From positions 25,897-89,896 of the forward strand of contig JADFDO010000009.1 of NCBI GenBank assembly GCA_018262855.1: 64,000 nt of DNA, in the 5' to 3' direction. Positions 16,743 to 26,306 of this stretch are shown here, in pieces. The translations under genes were made by a program, and so were the position numbers. How positions within the stretch are numbered: position 1 is the stretch's first letter; the number at the start of each line of letters is the position of its first letter. Below the pieces are notes generated by a model, which worked only from the letters and a program-made list of their open reading frames with translations, did no database searches and had not been told where the DNA came from. The DNA comes from Methanolinea sp. Lineage in GTDB: Archaea > Halobacteriota > Methanomicrobia > Methanomicrobiales > Methanospirillaceae.

Positions 16743-17462
16743 TCACTTCTTCTCATCCTGCTTGTATTCACGCTGGGTATATTGGTGCTTCTCTGAAGAG
16801 CCCCCATGTGCCACGATATACAGCCACTCGTACAGTGACTTCAGCGTCCCGAACTGCTCATACCTGCGCATGGAGAACCCGACCCTCATCCTGCTGTCAA
16901 AGAGCACCCTTCCCAGGTCTTTCATCCTCCTTGCAATCTCGAGGTCGTCGCCGGCATCGATGCACCGGTACATTCCTGCCTTTAAAAATGCCTCCCTCCG
17001 GAACGCGGTGTTGCACCCGAGCGTATAATAGAGGGTCCGCGTGTAGTACCCGAGCCTGGCAAAATGGTTCGCAAGTCCAAGTGAGATATGGTTCTTGAGA
17101 GTCTTTTCAATCGGGTCGACGGGGCCAAAGAGCTGCACGGCTTCGGGATGCCGTTCAAAGTCGTCGAGAATGACCTCGAGCCAGTTGGGAGGGATGATAC
17201 AGTCAGCATCGGTGGTTGCCAGAACCGGGCTCTGTGCACGCATCGCGCCGTCATTCCGGGCTCCTCCCACCTTCCTGCTGGTCTGGATAAACACGAGATC
17301 GGCACGCGGCCCGGCAAGTTCCCTGGTGGAATCCTTCGATCCTCCGTCCACCACGATGATCTCATACTCATTCCGAGGAATGGTCTGGCGGTTCAGCGAC
17401 TCAAGGCATGCAACGATATTTGCTTCCTCGTTAAACGAGGGGATCACGACGGAAATCTTCAT
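16743..17462 (-). CDS. Family 2 glycosyltransferase
   Basis: A 239-residue GT-A enzyme. The N-terminus (MKISVVIPSFNEEANIVACLESL) and VVDGGSKDSTRE form the nucleotide-sugar binding site, followed by the metal-binding TTDADCIIPPNW and the GDDLEIARRMK region. No membrane helix is evident, so it is a cytoplasmic or membrane-associated transferase. The frame is open further upstream, but the conserved start overlaps the stop codon of the next gene upstream by ATGA. Together with the adjoining family 4 glycosyltransferase and the FAD oxidoreductase it probably builds a glycolipid or a protein-linked glycan. Confidence 0.9.
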   Translation of the reverse strand: MKISVVIPSFNEEANIVACLESLNRQTIPRNEYEIIVVDGGSKDSTRELAGPRADLVFIQTSRKVGGARNDGAMRAQSPVLATTDADCIIPPNWLEVILDDFERHPEAVQLFGPVDPIEKTLKNHISLGLANHFARLGYYTRTLYYTLGCNTAFRREAFLKAGMYRCIDAGDDLEIARRMKDLGRVLFDSRMRVGFSMRRYEQFGTLKSLYEWLYIVAHGGSSEKHQYTQREYKQDEKK

Positions 17463-18433
17463 TCTGTCAGCTCCCTGTAGAGTTTCACATGAAGCGAGGC
17501 GATGTCTTTCAGATCGAACTGCGATGAGAAATCCCTCGCCCCTGCGGCACAGTGCGTGAGCGCGGGACGGTCTTCTATTCTGGCCATCGCATCCTCTAGT
17601 GCTGAGAAATAAAGGATTGTGTCGCCGTAAATGTCGTGGAACTCGGGGATGTCCCTCGCAATCACAGGGAGGCTGCACGAGAGGGCTTCAAGGATGACCA
17701 GCCCGAACGTCTCCGCATAGGAGGGCATCAGGAAGATATCCGCGGCACTGTAGGGCTTGATGATATCGTTCATGTACCCGGGAAAGAGCACATTGTCCCT
17801 GCACTGCATCTTCAGCTGCTTGATCTTCCCGTAATCCTTCGAGAGCGCCATGTAGGGAGAGCCCCCGATCCAGATGAACTTCTTATCAGGGTATTCCTGG
17901 GAAAGGGCCAGGAAATCATAGAGACCTTTCCGTGGCGTCTGCTGTGCCACGGTAAGCACCACGTCCTGGTCGTCCGGGATACCATATTCCTCCCGAAACG
18001 CAGCCCGCTTCTCGTCGTCCCTCCGGAAAAAATCCCTGTTCACTCCGTTCGGGATAAGGGTGACCGGCATTTCGGGGACCATGGCGGTGACTTCCTCGTG
18101 GCATGGCCGGGAAATCGTGATGATATGGTCGTACTTCCGGTATATTTTTGGATACCTCTTGTTGATCGCCCGGGCGAGGGCAATGTTGCCCATGTTGATC
18201 CGGGGAGTGGAGTGCGCAGTGAGCACCTTTTTTCCCTTTGCCATCCGGCGGTTGAGTGCTGCAATCGGGCCGAAGGTATGGTAATGAACGATATCCGCGT
18301 GATTCGCGTATTTTTTCCAGGAAACCTCGATTCCCGGTTCCAGCTGGAGCTGCCGGTACAGTGTCTTCGCAACAGTCGCACACCCGATGTAGCGGAGGAA
18401 GAGCAGGTCTTCCACGAAAAAATTGACCTTCAT
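17459..18433 (-). CDS. Family 4 glycosyltransferase
   Basis: A 324-residue GT-B enzyme. The N-terminal domain includes VHYHTF (as YHTFGPIAALN) and ITISRPCHEEV; the C-terminal domain has the donor-binding sequence FLMPSYAETFGLVILEALSCSLPVIA with the typical ExFGxxxxEA pattern. It starts by ATGA overlap with the upstream oxidoreductase and ends by ATGA overlap with the family 2 transferase, so the three are translated as a unit. Acceptor and sugar are unknown. Confidence 0.92.
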   Translation of the reverse strand: MKVNFFVEDLLFLRYIGCATVAKTLYRQLQLEPGIEVSWKKYANHADIVHYHTFGPIAALNRRMAKGKKVLTAHSTPRINMGNIALARAINKRYPKIYRKYDHIITISRPCHEEVTAMVPEMPVTLIPNGVNRDFFRRDDEKRAAFREEYGIPDDQDVVLTVAQQTPRKGLYDFLALSQEYPDKKFIWIGGSPYMALSKDYGKIKQLKMQCRDNVLFPGYMNDIIKPYSAADIFLMPSYAETFGLVILEALSCSLPVIARDIPEFHDIYGDTILYFSALEDAMARIEDRPALTHCAAGARDFSSQFDLKDIASLHVKLYRELTE

Positions 18434-19740
18434 TCCCACCCCTTTGCGCATTCCATTGCATTGCGTATGCATCCGTCCATATTCAGGTACTCAAACCTTG
18501 AGAACCGGCCCTCAAGGGTGATCCCCCGGGATTTGAAATATTCCCTTATAATCCGGATATTCTCGAGATACCCAAGGTCATAAACAACATAGGCAAATTT
18601 TTGCCGATCGACTGCAGTGTGAACTACCTGATCCGGCGTGATGAATCCCATCTCCCCGAGCGATCGCACAGTATGGTTGATCAGTTCCTCGTCGGTCATG
18701 CGGGAGACGGCATCCCCTTCGTTATAGGTGATCTCGGCAAGGATACCGGCATGATTTCCCGGTGCCACGTGGCTGCTGAAATTTGATGGGAATGAGATGC
18801 GGTTCGCAAGGCCCTGGTTGGGGTCAGGGATGTAGAGCCAGGAGATATCGGGGACTATCCCACGGATTCCCATTTGGATGCATGCAACAGAATTATAACG
18901 GAGCGCCTGTACCGCATTTTTCACCTCATCGGGGATATCATGGAGGCACGTGACGAGGTGCTGGAGCGGGATGGTGCTTATGACCCGGTCGCCAGAAATG
19001 GTCCTCGTACCATCGCTTACCTCCCAGTGACCATCCCTGAACACGATGGAACGGACAGGAAACCCGGTGAAAATCGCGTCCTCGAGGCCATCTGCGATCG
19101 ATGTCACAAGAGCTTCTATGCCCCCCTCAACAGGGTACGAGAAGATAGACTGGTGGGTATACCCCTCCGTCTCGATGCCTATTGCAGACTTGATCACGTC
19201 CTCGACAGGCGGCCTTGGCACCCGTCCTTCCATCCAGTGTGCCGACATCAGGTGGGCGGGATAATTCCAGATCTTCTCGTTGTAAGGTATCATGTAGAGT
19301 TCGGCGATCCCTCTCCCGAACGTGGCAAAGATCCATTCACGGAAATTTTTCGGGGGTGGTATCTCCCCTTTCTCGGCCTTCACATAGGTCCTGATGAATT
19401 CATTGATACAGAAATAGAGATCCTCTTTCGGAAGTGCGGCAAGGCCGTTCTCAAACGGGTATTTCACAAGGATATTCCGGTAGAGTATCTTCGTGTTCCT
19501 CGATCGTGTATCCCGGTTGGAACCGAGCACTCCATGCATGAATTCAAGCACTTCCTTGTCCCGGGAGAATATGATATGTGAACCGCCTGTATCGAAGGTG
19601 AAACCATGATCGGTCCGGGACCGGCAGAGTCCGCCTATTCTTGACTCTGCCTCGAGCACGAGAACCTCATGTCCCTTCTCACGCAGCAGGCGGGCAAGCG
19701 TGATTCCGGTCAATCCCCCTCCCAGGATGAGTGTTCGCAC
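18430..19740 (-). CDS. FAD-dependent NAD(P)-binding oxidoreductase (UDP-galactopyranose mutase/protoporphyrinogen oxidase-like)
   Basis: A 436-residue flavoprotein with the N-terminal dinucleotide motif LILGGGLTGITLARLLREKGHEVLVLEAE and the following RIGGLCRS segment. The mid region FENGLAALPKEDLYFCINEF and PYNEKIWNYP resembles proteins that sit in glycan clusters and are annotated as UDP-galactopyranose mutase-like or protoporphyrinogen oxidase-like. As the neighbours are glycosyltransferases, a sugar-nucleotide role is more likely than porphyrin oxidation; this is inferred. It starts at a GTG. A TATA-like AAATATATGG lies directly in front of it. It leads the cluster. Confidence 0.8.
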   Translation of the reverse strand: MRTLILGGGLTGITLARLLREKGHEVLVLEAESRIGGLCRSRTDHGFTFDTGGSHIIFSRDKEVLEFMHGVLGSNRDTRSRNTKILYRNILVKYPFENGLAALPKEDLYFCINEFIRTYVKAEKGEIPPPKNFREWIFATFGRGIAELYMIPYNEKIWNYPAHLMSAHWMEGRVPRPPVEDVIKSAIGIETEGYTHQSIFSYPVEGGIEALVTSIADGLEDAIFTGFPVRSIVFRDGHWEVSDGTRTISGDRVISTIPLQHLVTCLHDIPDEVKNAVQALRYNSVACIQMGIRGIVPDISWLYIPDPNQGLANRISFPSNFSSHVAPGNHAGILAEITYNEGDAVSRMTDEELINHTVRSLGEMGFITPDQVVHTAVDRQKFAYVVYDLGYLENIRIIREYFKSRGITLEGRFSRFEYLNMDGCIRNAMECAKGWE

Positions 19741-19851
19741 GATCCATATATTTCGCGGCAGGGGTAATATGGTTGACCATGCAGAGGTTTAGTCTTCCGC
19801 GCCTATTTATGGCAGATCGGGGGTATATACGAAACGAGTGGAGATAGAGCA

Positions 19852-20304
19852 GTGTCCTTGAGCGAATATTCAAAAAAGAGGGATTTTACAAAGACTCCTG
19901 AACCCCACGGGGACGCTGTGCAGGGACAGGAGGTCCCGGTCTTTGTTGTCCAGGAGCATCATTCGAGCCACCACCATTTCGATCTCAGGCTGGAGCATGA
20001 GGGGGTGCTTGTGTCATGGGCCGTGCCAAAGGGAATCCCGGAATTGCCGGGGAAAAAGCACCTGGCAGTGAGAACCGAGGATCATCCGCTGGCGTATGCG
20101 GTGTTCGAAGGGGCTATCCCTGAAGGAGAGTACGGTGCAGGACAGGTGAAGATCTGGGACCGCGGAACCTTTTCCCCCATAGCATGGGGAGAGGACAGGA
20201 TCGAGTTCACACTCCAGGGGGAACGCCTCCAGGGAAGATATCTCCTTGTCAGGTTTAAAAAAGCAGGAGAGCAGGAATGGCTGATCTTGAAAGCAAAGGA
20301 CTGA
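19852..20304 (+). CDS. Stand-alone LigD-type DNA 3'-phosphoesterase
   Basis: A 150-residue protein equal to the phosphoesterase domain of bacterial ligase D, which removes 3'-phosphates or ribonucleotides from DNA ends before ligation. The metal-binding opening FVVQEHHSSHHHFDLRLEHEG and the segments SWAVPKGIP, HPLAYAVFEGAIPEGEYGAG and WLILKAKD are the family's hallmarks; bacterial versions have xLHYDFRLE where this has HHHFDLRLE. It begins with a GTG preceded by GGAG; a TTG two codons later is an alternative. No Ku, ligase or polymerase domain is next to it. Confidence 0.92.
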   Translation: MSLSEYSKKRDFTKTPEPHGDAVQGQEVPVFVVQEHHSSHHHFDLRLEHEGVLVSWAVPKGIPELPGKKHLAVRTEDHPLAYAVFEGAIPEGEYGAGQVKIWDRGTFSPIAWGEDRIEFTLQGERLQGRYLLVRFKKAGEQEWLILKAKD

Positions 20305-20789
20305 TAACCGGGATATACCTGATGGGTGGGGATAACCACTGCACATGTTCTCATTGGATTCTTGCGAAAAAAAGTGACGTCTATTGTGTCATTGTTACCA
20401 CCAATCTCACGGACAAGTCACGAAGAAAAAAAAGAAGAAAAACACAGTACTAAAATTATTGAAAAGAAGTGCAGGTTCTGGATTTCATTTCGGATCTGCG
20501 ATTGACCCCGCCGCCCCCGAAAATACCGCGGGGCTTCCGCCCTCGGCCCGGGGCGACCTGCGGTCGTCGCTAAATCTTCAGTAATTGTTGAAAAATTCTG
20601 GTAGGAGTGATGAGATGGAGCACGGCGGCGATTCAAATACTATTTTTTTCATTTCCCTATTAAAACCAAAAAAGATCTGAAATTCAAAAAAAACAGTTGA
20701 ACAAACCTCGATAACTGGTATTATCACACAATTCGCTTAAAATTTAGTTGGCTAGATTGTCACTGTACCCCGAAAAAAGTAAATTGCTC
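20305..20789. other. Spacer between convergent genes, filled by element copy B
   Basis: No credible gene was seen. Apart from the dispersed element it contains an A-rich run at 20424-20445. Confidence 0.6.
20382..20768 (+). repeat. Dispersed GC-rich intergenic element, copy B (both ends present)
   Basis: The left end TATTGTGTCATTGTTACCAC and the right end TTGGCTAGATTGTCACTGTA are imperfect inverted repeats of each other and of the ends of copy C. The GC-rich core begins at 20498 (GCGATTGACCCCGCCGCCCC) and is closely similar to copies A and C over about 75 bases; the second half has diverged, but GGCGATTCAAATA is kept. An AT-rich tail follows. No conserved reading frame. The right end stops 21 bases before the ilvN stop codon. 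Confidence 0.75.
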
Positions 20790-21293
20790 CTATTTGGAGC
20801 TCTTCACTGTTTTTGCCCCGCGTAGGATTGCAATCCTTCCCGTCCGGACAAGCTCCTTGACCCCGTATTGGCGGAGAAGTTTCTCAAGGGCATCGATCTT
20901 CTCGGTATCGCCTGCAACAGAGAGGACCACGGTTTTTGTACCGACATCGATGATATGGGCCCGGAAGATGCTTGCAATCTGCATGATCTCGGCCCTGCTG
21001 CTCCCGGGATCGGCATTGACCTTGATGAGTGCAAGTTCGCGCTCCACGCGGTCGTTCTCGGTGATATCCGAGACCTTGATCACATCGATAAGCTTGTTCA
21101 GCTGCTTGATCACCTGCTCGATCTGGGCATCGTCACCGATACAGACGATGGTGATGCGGCTTGTCCCAGATTCCTCGCAGGTTCCGACCGCAAGGCTCTC
21201 GATATTGAAACCGCGTCTCGAGAAGAGGCCCGTCACCCGCGAGAGGACGCCGGGCTTGTTTTCGACGAGCACGCTCAAGGTGTGCGGCTTCAT
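20790..21293 (-). CDS. ilvN: Acetolactate synthase, regulatory (small) subunit
   Basis: The 167-residue regulatory subunit of acetohydroxyacid synthase, conferring feedback control by valine. The N-terminal ACT domain reads [31 protein letters not shown], followed by the C-terminal domain typical of IlvN/IlvH ([14 protein letters not shown]). The length matches the family. It overlaps the large-subunit gene by ATGA, as is usual for this pair. Confidence 0.95.
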   Translation of the reverse strand: MKPHTLSVLVENKPGVLSRVTGLFSRRGFNIESLAVGTCEESGTSRITIVCIGDDAQIEQVIKQLNKLIDVIKVSDITENDRVERELALIKVNADPGSSRAEIMQIASIFRAHIIDVGTKTVVLSVAGDTEKIDALEKLLRQYGVKELVRTGRIAILRGAKTVKSSK

Positions 21294-22966
21294 TCGGTGT
21301 ACCCCCCGATCATCTCGTTGATGGCAGCTCCCGCCGGGACCATCGGGAAGACGTTCTCTTCCCGCTCCACCCTGAAGTCCAGGACGAAGGGGCCGTCGGT
21401 CTCGATTGCTGTCTTCAAGGCAGATCTGACATCACCGCAGTCCTCCACCCTGATTCCATCGATTCCATATGCATTGGCGATCTTCACGAAGTCGACCGGT
21501 GGGAGTTCGGTGTAGGAATACCTGCGGTCATAGAAGAGCTCCTGCCATTGCCGCACCATCCCAAGGAACCTGTTGTTCAGGATTGCCACCTTCACGGGGA
21601 TCTGGTAATGGGACACCGTTCCCAGTTCCTGGATGTTCATCTGGAAACTCCCGTCCCCGGCAATGTCAAATACGACCTGGTCAGGACGGGCGAAATGGGC
21701 TCCCATTGCAGCCGGGAATCCGTACCCCATGGTACCGAGCCCACCGGACGTGATCCAGCTCCTCGGATGGCGGAAACAGAAGTACTGGGCCGTCCACATC
21801 TGGTTCTGCCCGACTTCGCTCACAATAACACCCTCGCCGTCAAGCAGTTCGGAGAGCTGCTCGATGACGAACTGGGGACGCAACATCCCGTCCTGTGGAT
21901 ATTTCATGGGGTACTTCTCTTTCCAGGAATGTATGCGGGATTGCCATTGCTGGTAGGTCTTCTTCTTCTGGATCTTCGCAAGCATATCCTGGAGGACTGA
22001 TTTCGAGTCTCCCACTATAGGGACATCCACCCTCTTGTTCTTCCCAATCTCTGCCGGATCGATATCGACATGGATGATCCGGGCCTGTGATGCGAACGTA
22101 TCAAGCTTCCCAGTGACCCGGTCGTCGAACCTGACCCCTATTGAGATGAGGAGATCAGACTCGGTCACCGCATAGTTGGCAAACCGGGTCCCGTGCATCC
22201 CGAGCATCCCCAGGTTGAGGGGATGGTCGCACGGGATTGCCCCAAGCCCCATGAGGGTTGTTGTCACAGGGATTCCCAGCATCTCGGCGAGCCTGACCAG
22301 CTCTTCTGAAGCATTCGAGGCTATCACTCCTCCGCCTATGTAGAAGAGCGGCCTTTCTGCCTCCATGATCATCTCGATCGCCTTGTCGATCTGCCGCGAA
22401 TGACCCTTGTAGGTCGGCTGGTATCCGCGGAGGTTCACCTCGTCATTTTCGGGGAATTCGTAACTAATCTCCTTTGTGCTGACATCCTTGGGAAGGTCTA
22501 TGAGGACAGGTCCCTGCCTTCCGGTGCGGGAGATGTAGAATGCCTCGCGTATAACGTGGCCAAGGTCCTCGGTCCTCTTCACGAGGTAGTTGTGCTTGGT
22601 GACGGGCAGCGTAATCCCGGTGATATCAGATTCCTGGAAAGCGTCGTTTCCGAGCAGGCTTGTGGGGACCTGCCCGGTGAGTGCGACAATCGGGACGGAA
22701 TCCATGTATGCTGTTGCGATTCCAGTCACGAGATTGCATGCACCCGGACCGGAGGTGGCAAGGCATACGCCGACCCTGCCGCTGGCACGGGCAAACCCGT
22801 CAGCGGCATGGGCAGCTGCCTGTTCATGCCGTACGAGGATGTGCCGCAATGACGAATTGTAGAGTTCATCATAGATCGGCAACACTACACCGCCGGGGTA
22901 GCCGAATATTGTCTCCACCCCTTCGCGTTGCAGCCCTTCAATGAGTATTTTTGCTCCGGTCTTCAT
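21290..22966 (-). CDS. ilvB: Acetolactate synthase, catalytic (large) subunit
   Basis: The 558-residue thiamine-diphosphate enzyme that makes acetolactate or acetohydroxybutyrate, the first step to valine, leucine and isoleucine. Visible are the active-site glutamate region [19 protein letters not shown], the FAD-binding middle domain with [11 protein letters not shown], and the thiamine/magnesium motif [12 protein letters not shown]...[14 protein letters not shown] upstream serves as the ribosome site. It overlaps the upstream leuA/cimA-type gene by 29 bases and ilvN by four, forming a branched-chain amino acid operon. Confidence 0.96.
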   Translation of the reverse strand: MKTGAKILIEGLQREGVETIFGYPGGVVLPIYDELYNSSLRHILVRHEQAAAHAADGFARASGRVGVCLATSGPGACNLVTGIATAYMDSVPIVALTGQVPTSLLGNDAFQESDITGITLPVTKHNYLVKRTEDLGHVIREAFYISRTGRQGPVLIDLPKDVSTKEISYEFPENDEVNLRGYQPTYKGHSRQIDKAIEMIMEAERPLFYIGGGVIASNASEELVRLAEMLGIPVTTTLMGLGAIPCDHPLNLGMLGMHGTRFANYAVTESDLLISIGVRFDDRVTGKLDTFASQARIIHVDIDPAEIGKNKRVDVPIVGDSKSVLQDMLAKIQKKKTYQQWQSRIHSWKEKYPMKYPQDGMLRPQFVIEQLSELLDGEGVIVSEVGQNQMWTAQYFCFRHPRSWITSGGLGTMGYGFPAAMGAHFARPDQVVFDIAGDGSFQMNIQELGTVSHYQIPVKVAILNNRFLGMVRQWQELFYDRRYSYTELPPVDFVKIANAYGIDGIRVEDCGDVRSALKTAIETDGPFVLDFRVEREENVFPMVPAGAAINEMIGGYTE

Positions 22967-24453
22967 TCTCTTCCCTCAATAGTCTGTTCATGCCGGCGAT
23001 CACCGCTTCGACGCTTGCCATGATGATGTCCGTGCGGGCGCCGCGAGACGTAATTATCTTTCCGTCTTTACTTAATCTTACCGTCACGTCCACAAGGGCG
23101 TCCGTTCCGCCGTGGATAGCGTCGACATGGTATTCTTCAAGGTGGATATCTGCGACCGCTGCGACCGATCGCCTGAGGGCTTCCATGGCTGCATCGACAG
23201 GTCCAGTACCTGTCGATGCACCTGTCACCTCCTCGCCCTTCACCACAAGAGTAACTGATGCGGTGGGAATCACGTTGCTCCCGCTGACGACGGTAAACTG
23301 CTTCATTTTCAGGACCGGGCGGCACTCGATGGCCATTACAGCCTCCGCGACCGCGATGAGATCGGTATCGGTGATGCGTGCGCCCTGGTCCCCAAGAGCC
23401 TTGATCCTCTTCAGTATCTCCTTCAGCTGGTTCTCGTCTGGATGGTAATGCATCTCTGCGAGTGCAGCTTCCACAGAGGCTGATCCCGAATGCTTGCCCA
23501 GCATGATTCGCCGCTTTCTCCCGACCCTCTCCGGTGGCACCGGCTCGTACGTGCTCGGTTCACGGAGAACCCCGTGGGCATGGATGCCGCTCTCGTGGGT
23601 GAATGCCATCTCTCCTACGATGGCCTTGTTCGTGGGAAGGGGGATGTCGGTCATCCGTGATACCAGCGAAGCGAGGTGATACAACTCCTCGGTCTTTATA
23701 CCGGTCCGGTACTGGTAGAGGAGCTCGAGGGCCATCACCAGTTCCTCAAGAGGGGTATTTCCCGCCCTCTCGCCGATCCCGTTGACCGTGACGTGCGCAC
23801 ACGATGCGCCTGCCCGGAGCGCAGCAACAGTATTGGCCATTGCCATCCCGAGATCATCGTGGCAGTGGATGCTCAATGGTGCAATGCAGAGTCCGGGGAT
23901 AACCTCCGCCACCCTGTCCGGTGTCAGCAGGCCGACCGTGTCACAGAAACACAGCCGGTCGGCTCCTCTCTCAAGGCCGCCGGTGTAGATCTCGCGGATA
24001 AAATCCGGGTCCGCCCGGGAGGCATCCTCGCCGGAAAGTTCGACGATCAGCCCTCTCTCCTTTGCATAGGTCACCGCGGAAAACGCCATCTCGCAGATCT
24101 GCGGCCGGGTCTTTCGCATCTTTTTCTGGATGTGCAGGTCGCTTACAGGGATTACAAGGTGCACAGAATCTGCGCCATAGTCAGCGGCATAATCGATGTC
24201 CTGGGAGACAGCCCGCACATAGGTGCAGATCTCTGAACTGAGTCCTGCATTGGAGATAAGGCGTAGTGCTTCCCTTTCACCGTCGGATGCGGCAACCGAG
24301 CCCGCCTCGATGACATGGACACCAATGGCTGCAAGGTTCGACGCAATTTCAAGTTTCTGCGCAGGATTCAGCGAGACCCCAGGGGTCTGCTCCCCATCCC
24401 GCAGGGTGGTGTCAAAAAACCGGATCTTACCGGGGAATAAAACGATCTGTCAT
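22938..24453 (-). pseudogene. 2-isopropylmalate/citramalate synthase with apparent frameshift near the start
   Basis: The DRE-TIM metallolyase family condenses acetyl-CoA with a 2-oxoacid, starting leucine (LeuA) or isoleucine (CimA) synthesis. The catalytic FFDTTLRDGEQTPGVSLNP segment, HCHDDLGMA, NGIGERAGNT and the C-terminal LeuA regulatory domain are all intact in one frame. That frame has no ATG, GTG or TTG between a stop codon at 24450-24452 and the GTG at 24218, which would remove the catalytic motif. The ATG at 24453, correctly placed after a TATA box, is in a different frame; omitting one base of the G-run at 24432-24435 gives MTDRFIPGKIRFFDTTLRDG. A sequencing error, a true mutation or a programmed frameshift would each explain it. 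Gene content (with ilvBN) supports a functional operon. Confidence 0.8.
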
Positions 24454-24490
24454 GGAAATACCATCACTGCGTATAATGTTATGCCCGCAG

Positions 24491-24500
24491 CTATAAAAAC
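24491..24500 (-). promoter_or_regulatory. TATA box of the branched-chain operon
   Basis: On the minus strand GTTTTTATAG, about 40 bases upstream of the ATG at 24453. This spacing supports that ATG as the real translation start of the frameshifted gene. Confidence 0.5.
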
Positions 24501-24579
24501 CACATGATTTTCCTGGCGGGACACATGCAGATACGATGAAGGTAGTGAAACCATTTTCATCTGTAGTAAAAAAAGGGGT

Positions 24580-25428
24580 TCAGGGTTGGGAGATTGAGTC
24601 CGGTTGCGGTGTATCCTGTGACGAATCATAGAGGATACAGATGTATCTGTGCATAAATACCATGATAAATGGTGAAATGAGGATCTGGATGATTGCGCCA
24701 ATGTAGGGAATAATGCTTAAGATTACCTGAACAACTGCAACTATCACCACAACAATGATCAGTGCCAGGATGTAGGATCCCCATCCAATTTTTCTGATAG
24801 TAGCCAGAATCGCACTGAAATTGAAGGCTTCTCCGATCTTTCCAGTCCGGGCAAACCGGACAACCCCGACGACTGCAAGGAGCCAGAGGATTATTGCTAC
24901 GATGACTGCAATCAGGATGCCGGCAATCACACCTCCGAGGATGGGCATCAGGCTCGGCATGAGTGCTTCAAAGTCAGGTTCGCCCGGCATGGACATAAGG
25001 ATCGGTAACGCGCTGAGGAGTGCGGCTCCTGCAGTGACTGCAAGGATGATCAGCACGGGGATGAGATAGATAACTTCTATGACGAGAAGCTTGATCCCAT
25101 CAACAAACATCCTGCCAAAACCGGTGACTTCGGGGAGTGGGACTTCGCCCCTGAGGATCCTGAGCAGGTACCCCATGGAAAAGGCACCAAGTATGATGGC
25201 TATCACGAATGCAATGACAAACCCGATGATCAACGTCGCGATGAGCGATCCTGGCATGTCCGCTCCAGTATTCGCCATCAATGAGGGTAGCATGAGTAAA
25301 ATTAATAGAATGAATGGAATCACTGGAAGGAGGGTCAACACTATCAGCATGATCCAGGTCTTCAGATTTTTCGTAAGTCCATCCTTGGCGTATTCAAATG
25401 AATCACTAATCATTGTTCCATAATCCAT
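24580..25428 (-). CDS. DUF4013-type multi-pass membrane protein
   Basis: A 282-residue protein with about seven hydrophobic segments. It opens with MDYGTMISDSFEYAKDGLTKNLKTWIMLI, the N-terminal signature shared with its upstream paralogue, and has the mid-protein FARTGKIGEAFNFSAI...IGWGSYILALII block of the DUF4013 family. The function of the family is unknown. An in-frame GTG three codons upstream exists, but the ATG has an AGTGATT site in front and aligns with the paralogue. Compared with the neighbour it has an insertion after the first membrane segment. Confidence 0.88.
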   Translation of the reverse strand: MDYGTMISDSFEYAKDGLTKNLKTWIMLIVLTLLPVIPFILLILLMLPSLMANTGADMPGSLIATLIIGFVIAFVIAIILGAFSMGYLLRILRGEVPLPEVTGFGRMFVDGIKLLVIEVIYLIPVLIILAVTAGAALLSALPILMSMPGEPDFEALMPSLMPILGGVIAGILIAVIVAIILWLLAVVGVVRFARTGKIGEAFNFSAILATIRKIGWGSYILALIIVVVIVAVVQVILSIIPYIGAIIQILISPFIMVFMHRYICILYDSSQDTPQPDSISQP

Positions 25429-25512
25429 ACGAATCACTGATACTGATTCAATCTCGGAAAATAAAAAAGGGATCTGCCGTGTGTGAGAACGAACCTGGAA
25501 AAAAGGTAGAGA

Positions 25513-26226
25513 TCAGGCTGGTGGAACCTGGACAGAGGTTTCTCCTGAAGATTCGTACACCATGCAGATATACCTGGCTTCAAAGAGAATCAGGAATGGG
25601 AGAAGTATTATCCAGATGATCCAGCCGACATAAGGAATCCCTGCGATAAGGTTGAGGATGAACCAGATGATCCCAGCGATGATGAAAAGGATGATAAGGG
25701 CAAGGATGTAGCTCCCCCACCCAATTTTCCCGATCGTTTCAACGATTGCACCAAAATTGAATGCCTCACCAAACTTCCCAGTCCTTGCCATTCGGACAAA
25801 CCCGATAGTCGAGAAGAGTGAGATGATAATTGCGATGATGAATGCAATCAGCAGACCGACCATGAATGCCATCATGATGGGCATCAGCGCATCGATATTG
25901 GTCGTAAAATAGTCGGGATTCCCGCTGAGTGCTGCATCCCGGATTGCAGAGAAGAACGCGAATCCTCCGAATATCAGGATGATGAGGATAACCGGTATCG
26001 CGTAAATGATTGCCGCGACCAGGAGTTTAAGACCGTCGATGAACAGTGTTCCCCACTGTTCCGGTTCGGGGGCGGGCTTCTTACCCCGCCAGATCTCCAT
26101 CGTGTACCCCATCATCAGCGGGAATATGATCGTGGCGATGATAAGCAGGATCCACCGTTTCCAGTGACCCACAAGGCCATCCTTTGCATATCCCAATGAA
26201 TCTCCCAGCATGTTGCCATAATCCAT
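25513..26226 (-). CDS. DUF4013-type multi-pass membrane protein, paralogue
   Basis: A 237-residue membrane protein, clearly duplicated with the downstream gene: both begin MDYG.M..DS..YAKDGL and contain FARTGK-like (MARTGKFGEAFNFGAI) and KIGWGSYILALII blocks. About six hydrophobic segments are visible. The ATG is chosen over an in-frame GTG at 26238 because GGTGATT stands at the correct distance. The 84-base gap to the next gene may contain a separate promoter. Function unknown. Confidence 0.88.
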   Translation of the reverse strand: MDYGNMLGDSLGYAKDGLVGHWKRWILLIIATIIFPLMMGYTMEIWRGKKPAPEPEQWGTLFIDGLKLLVAAIIYAIPVILIILIFGGFAFFSAIRDAALSGNPDYFTTNIDALMPIMMAFMVGLLIAFIIAIIISLFSTIGFVRMARTGKFGEAFNFGAIVETIGKIGWGSYILALIILFIIAGIIWFILNLIAGIPYVGWIIWIILLPFLILFEARYICMVYESSGETSVQVPPA

Positions 26227-26306
26227 ACGAATCACCACTCTTTACAGATCAGGTGCCATCAGTTTCAATTTAAAGGTATCTTCGAAAAATGGGTGTATGA
26301 TCCTTA

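Noticed and set aside
18874..19581. A 235-codon open frame on the plus strand
   Set aside because: It is antisense to the FAD oxidoreductase and has no recognisable motif.
24218..24453. Starting the leuA/cimA-type gene at the GTG at 24218
   Set aside because: This would remove the conserved catalytic segment FFDTTLRDGEQTPG, which is intact upstream in the same frame.
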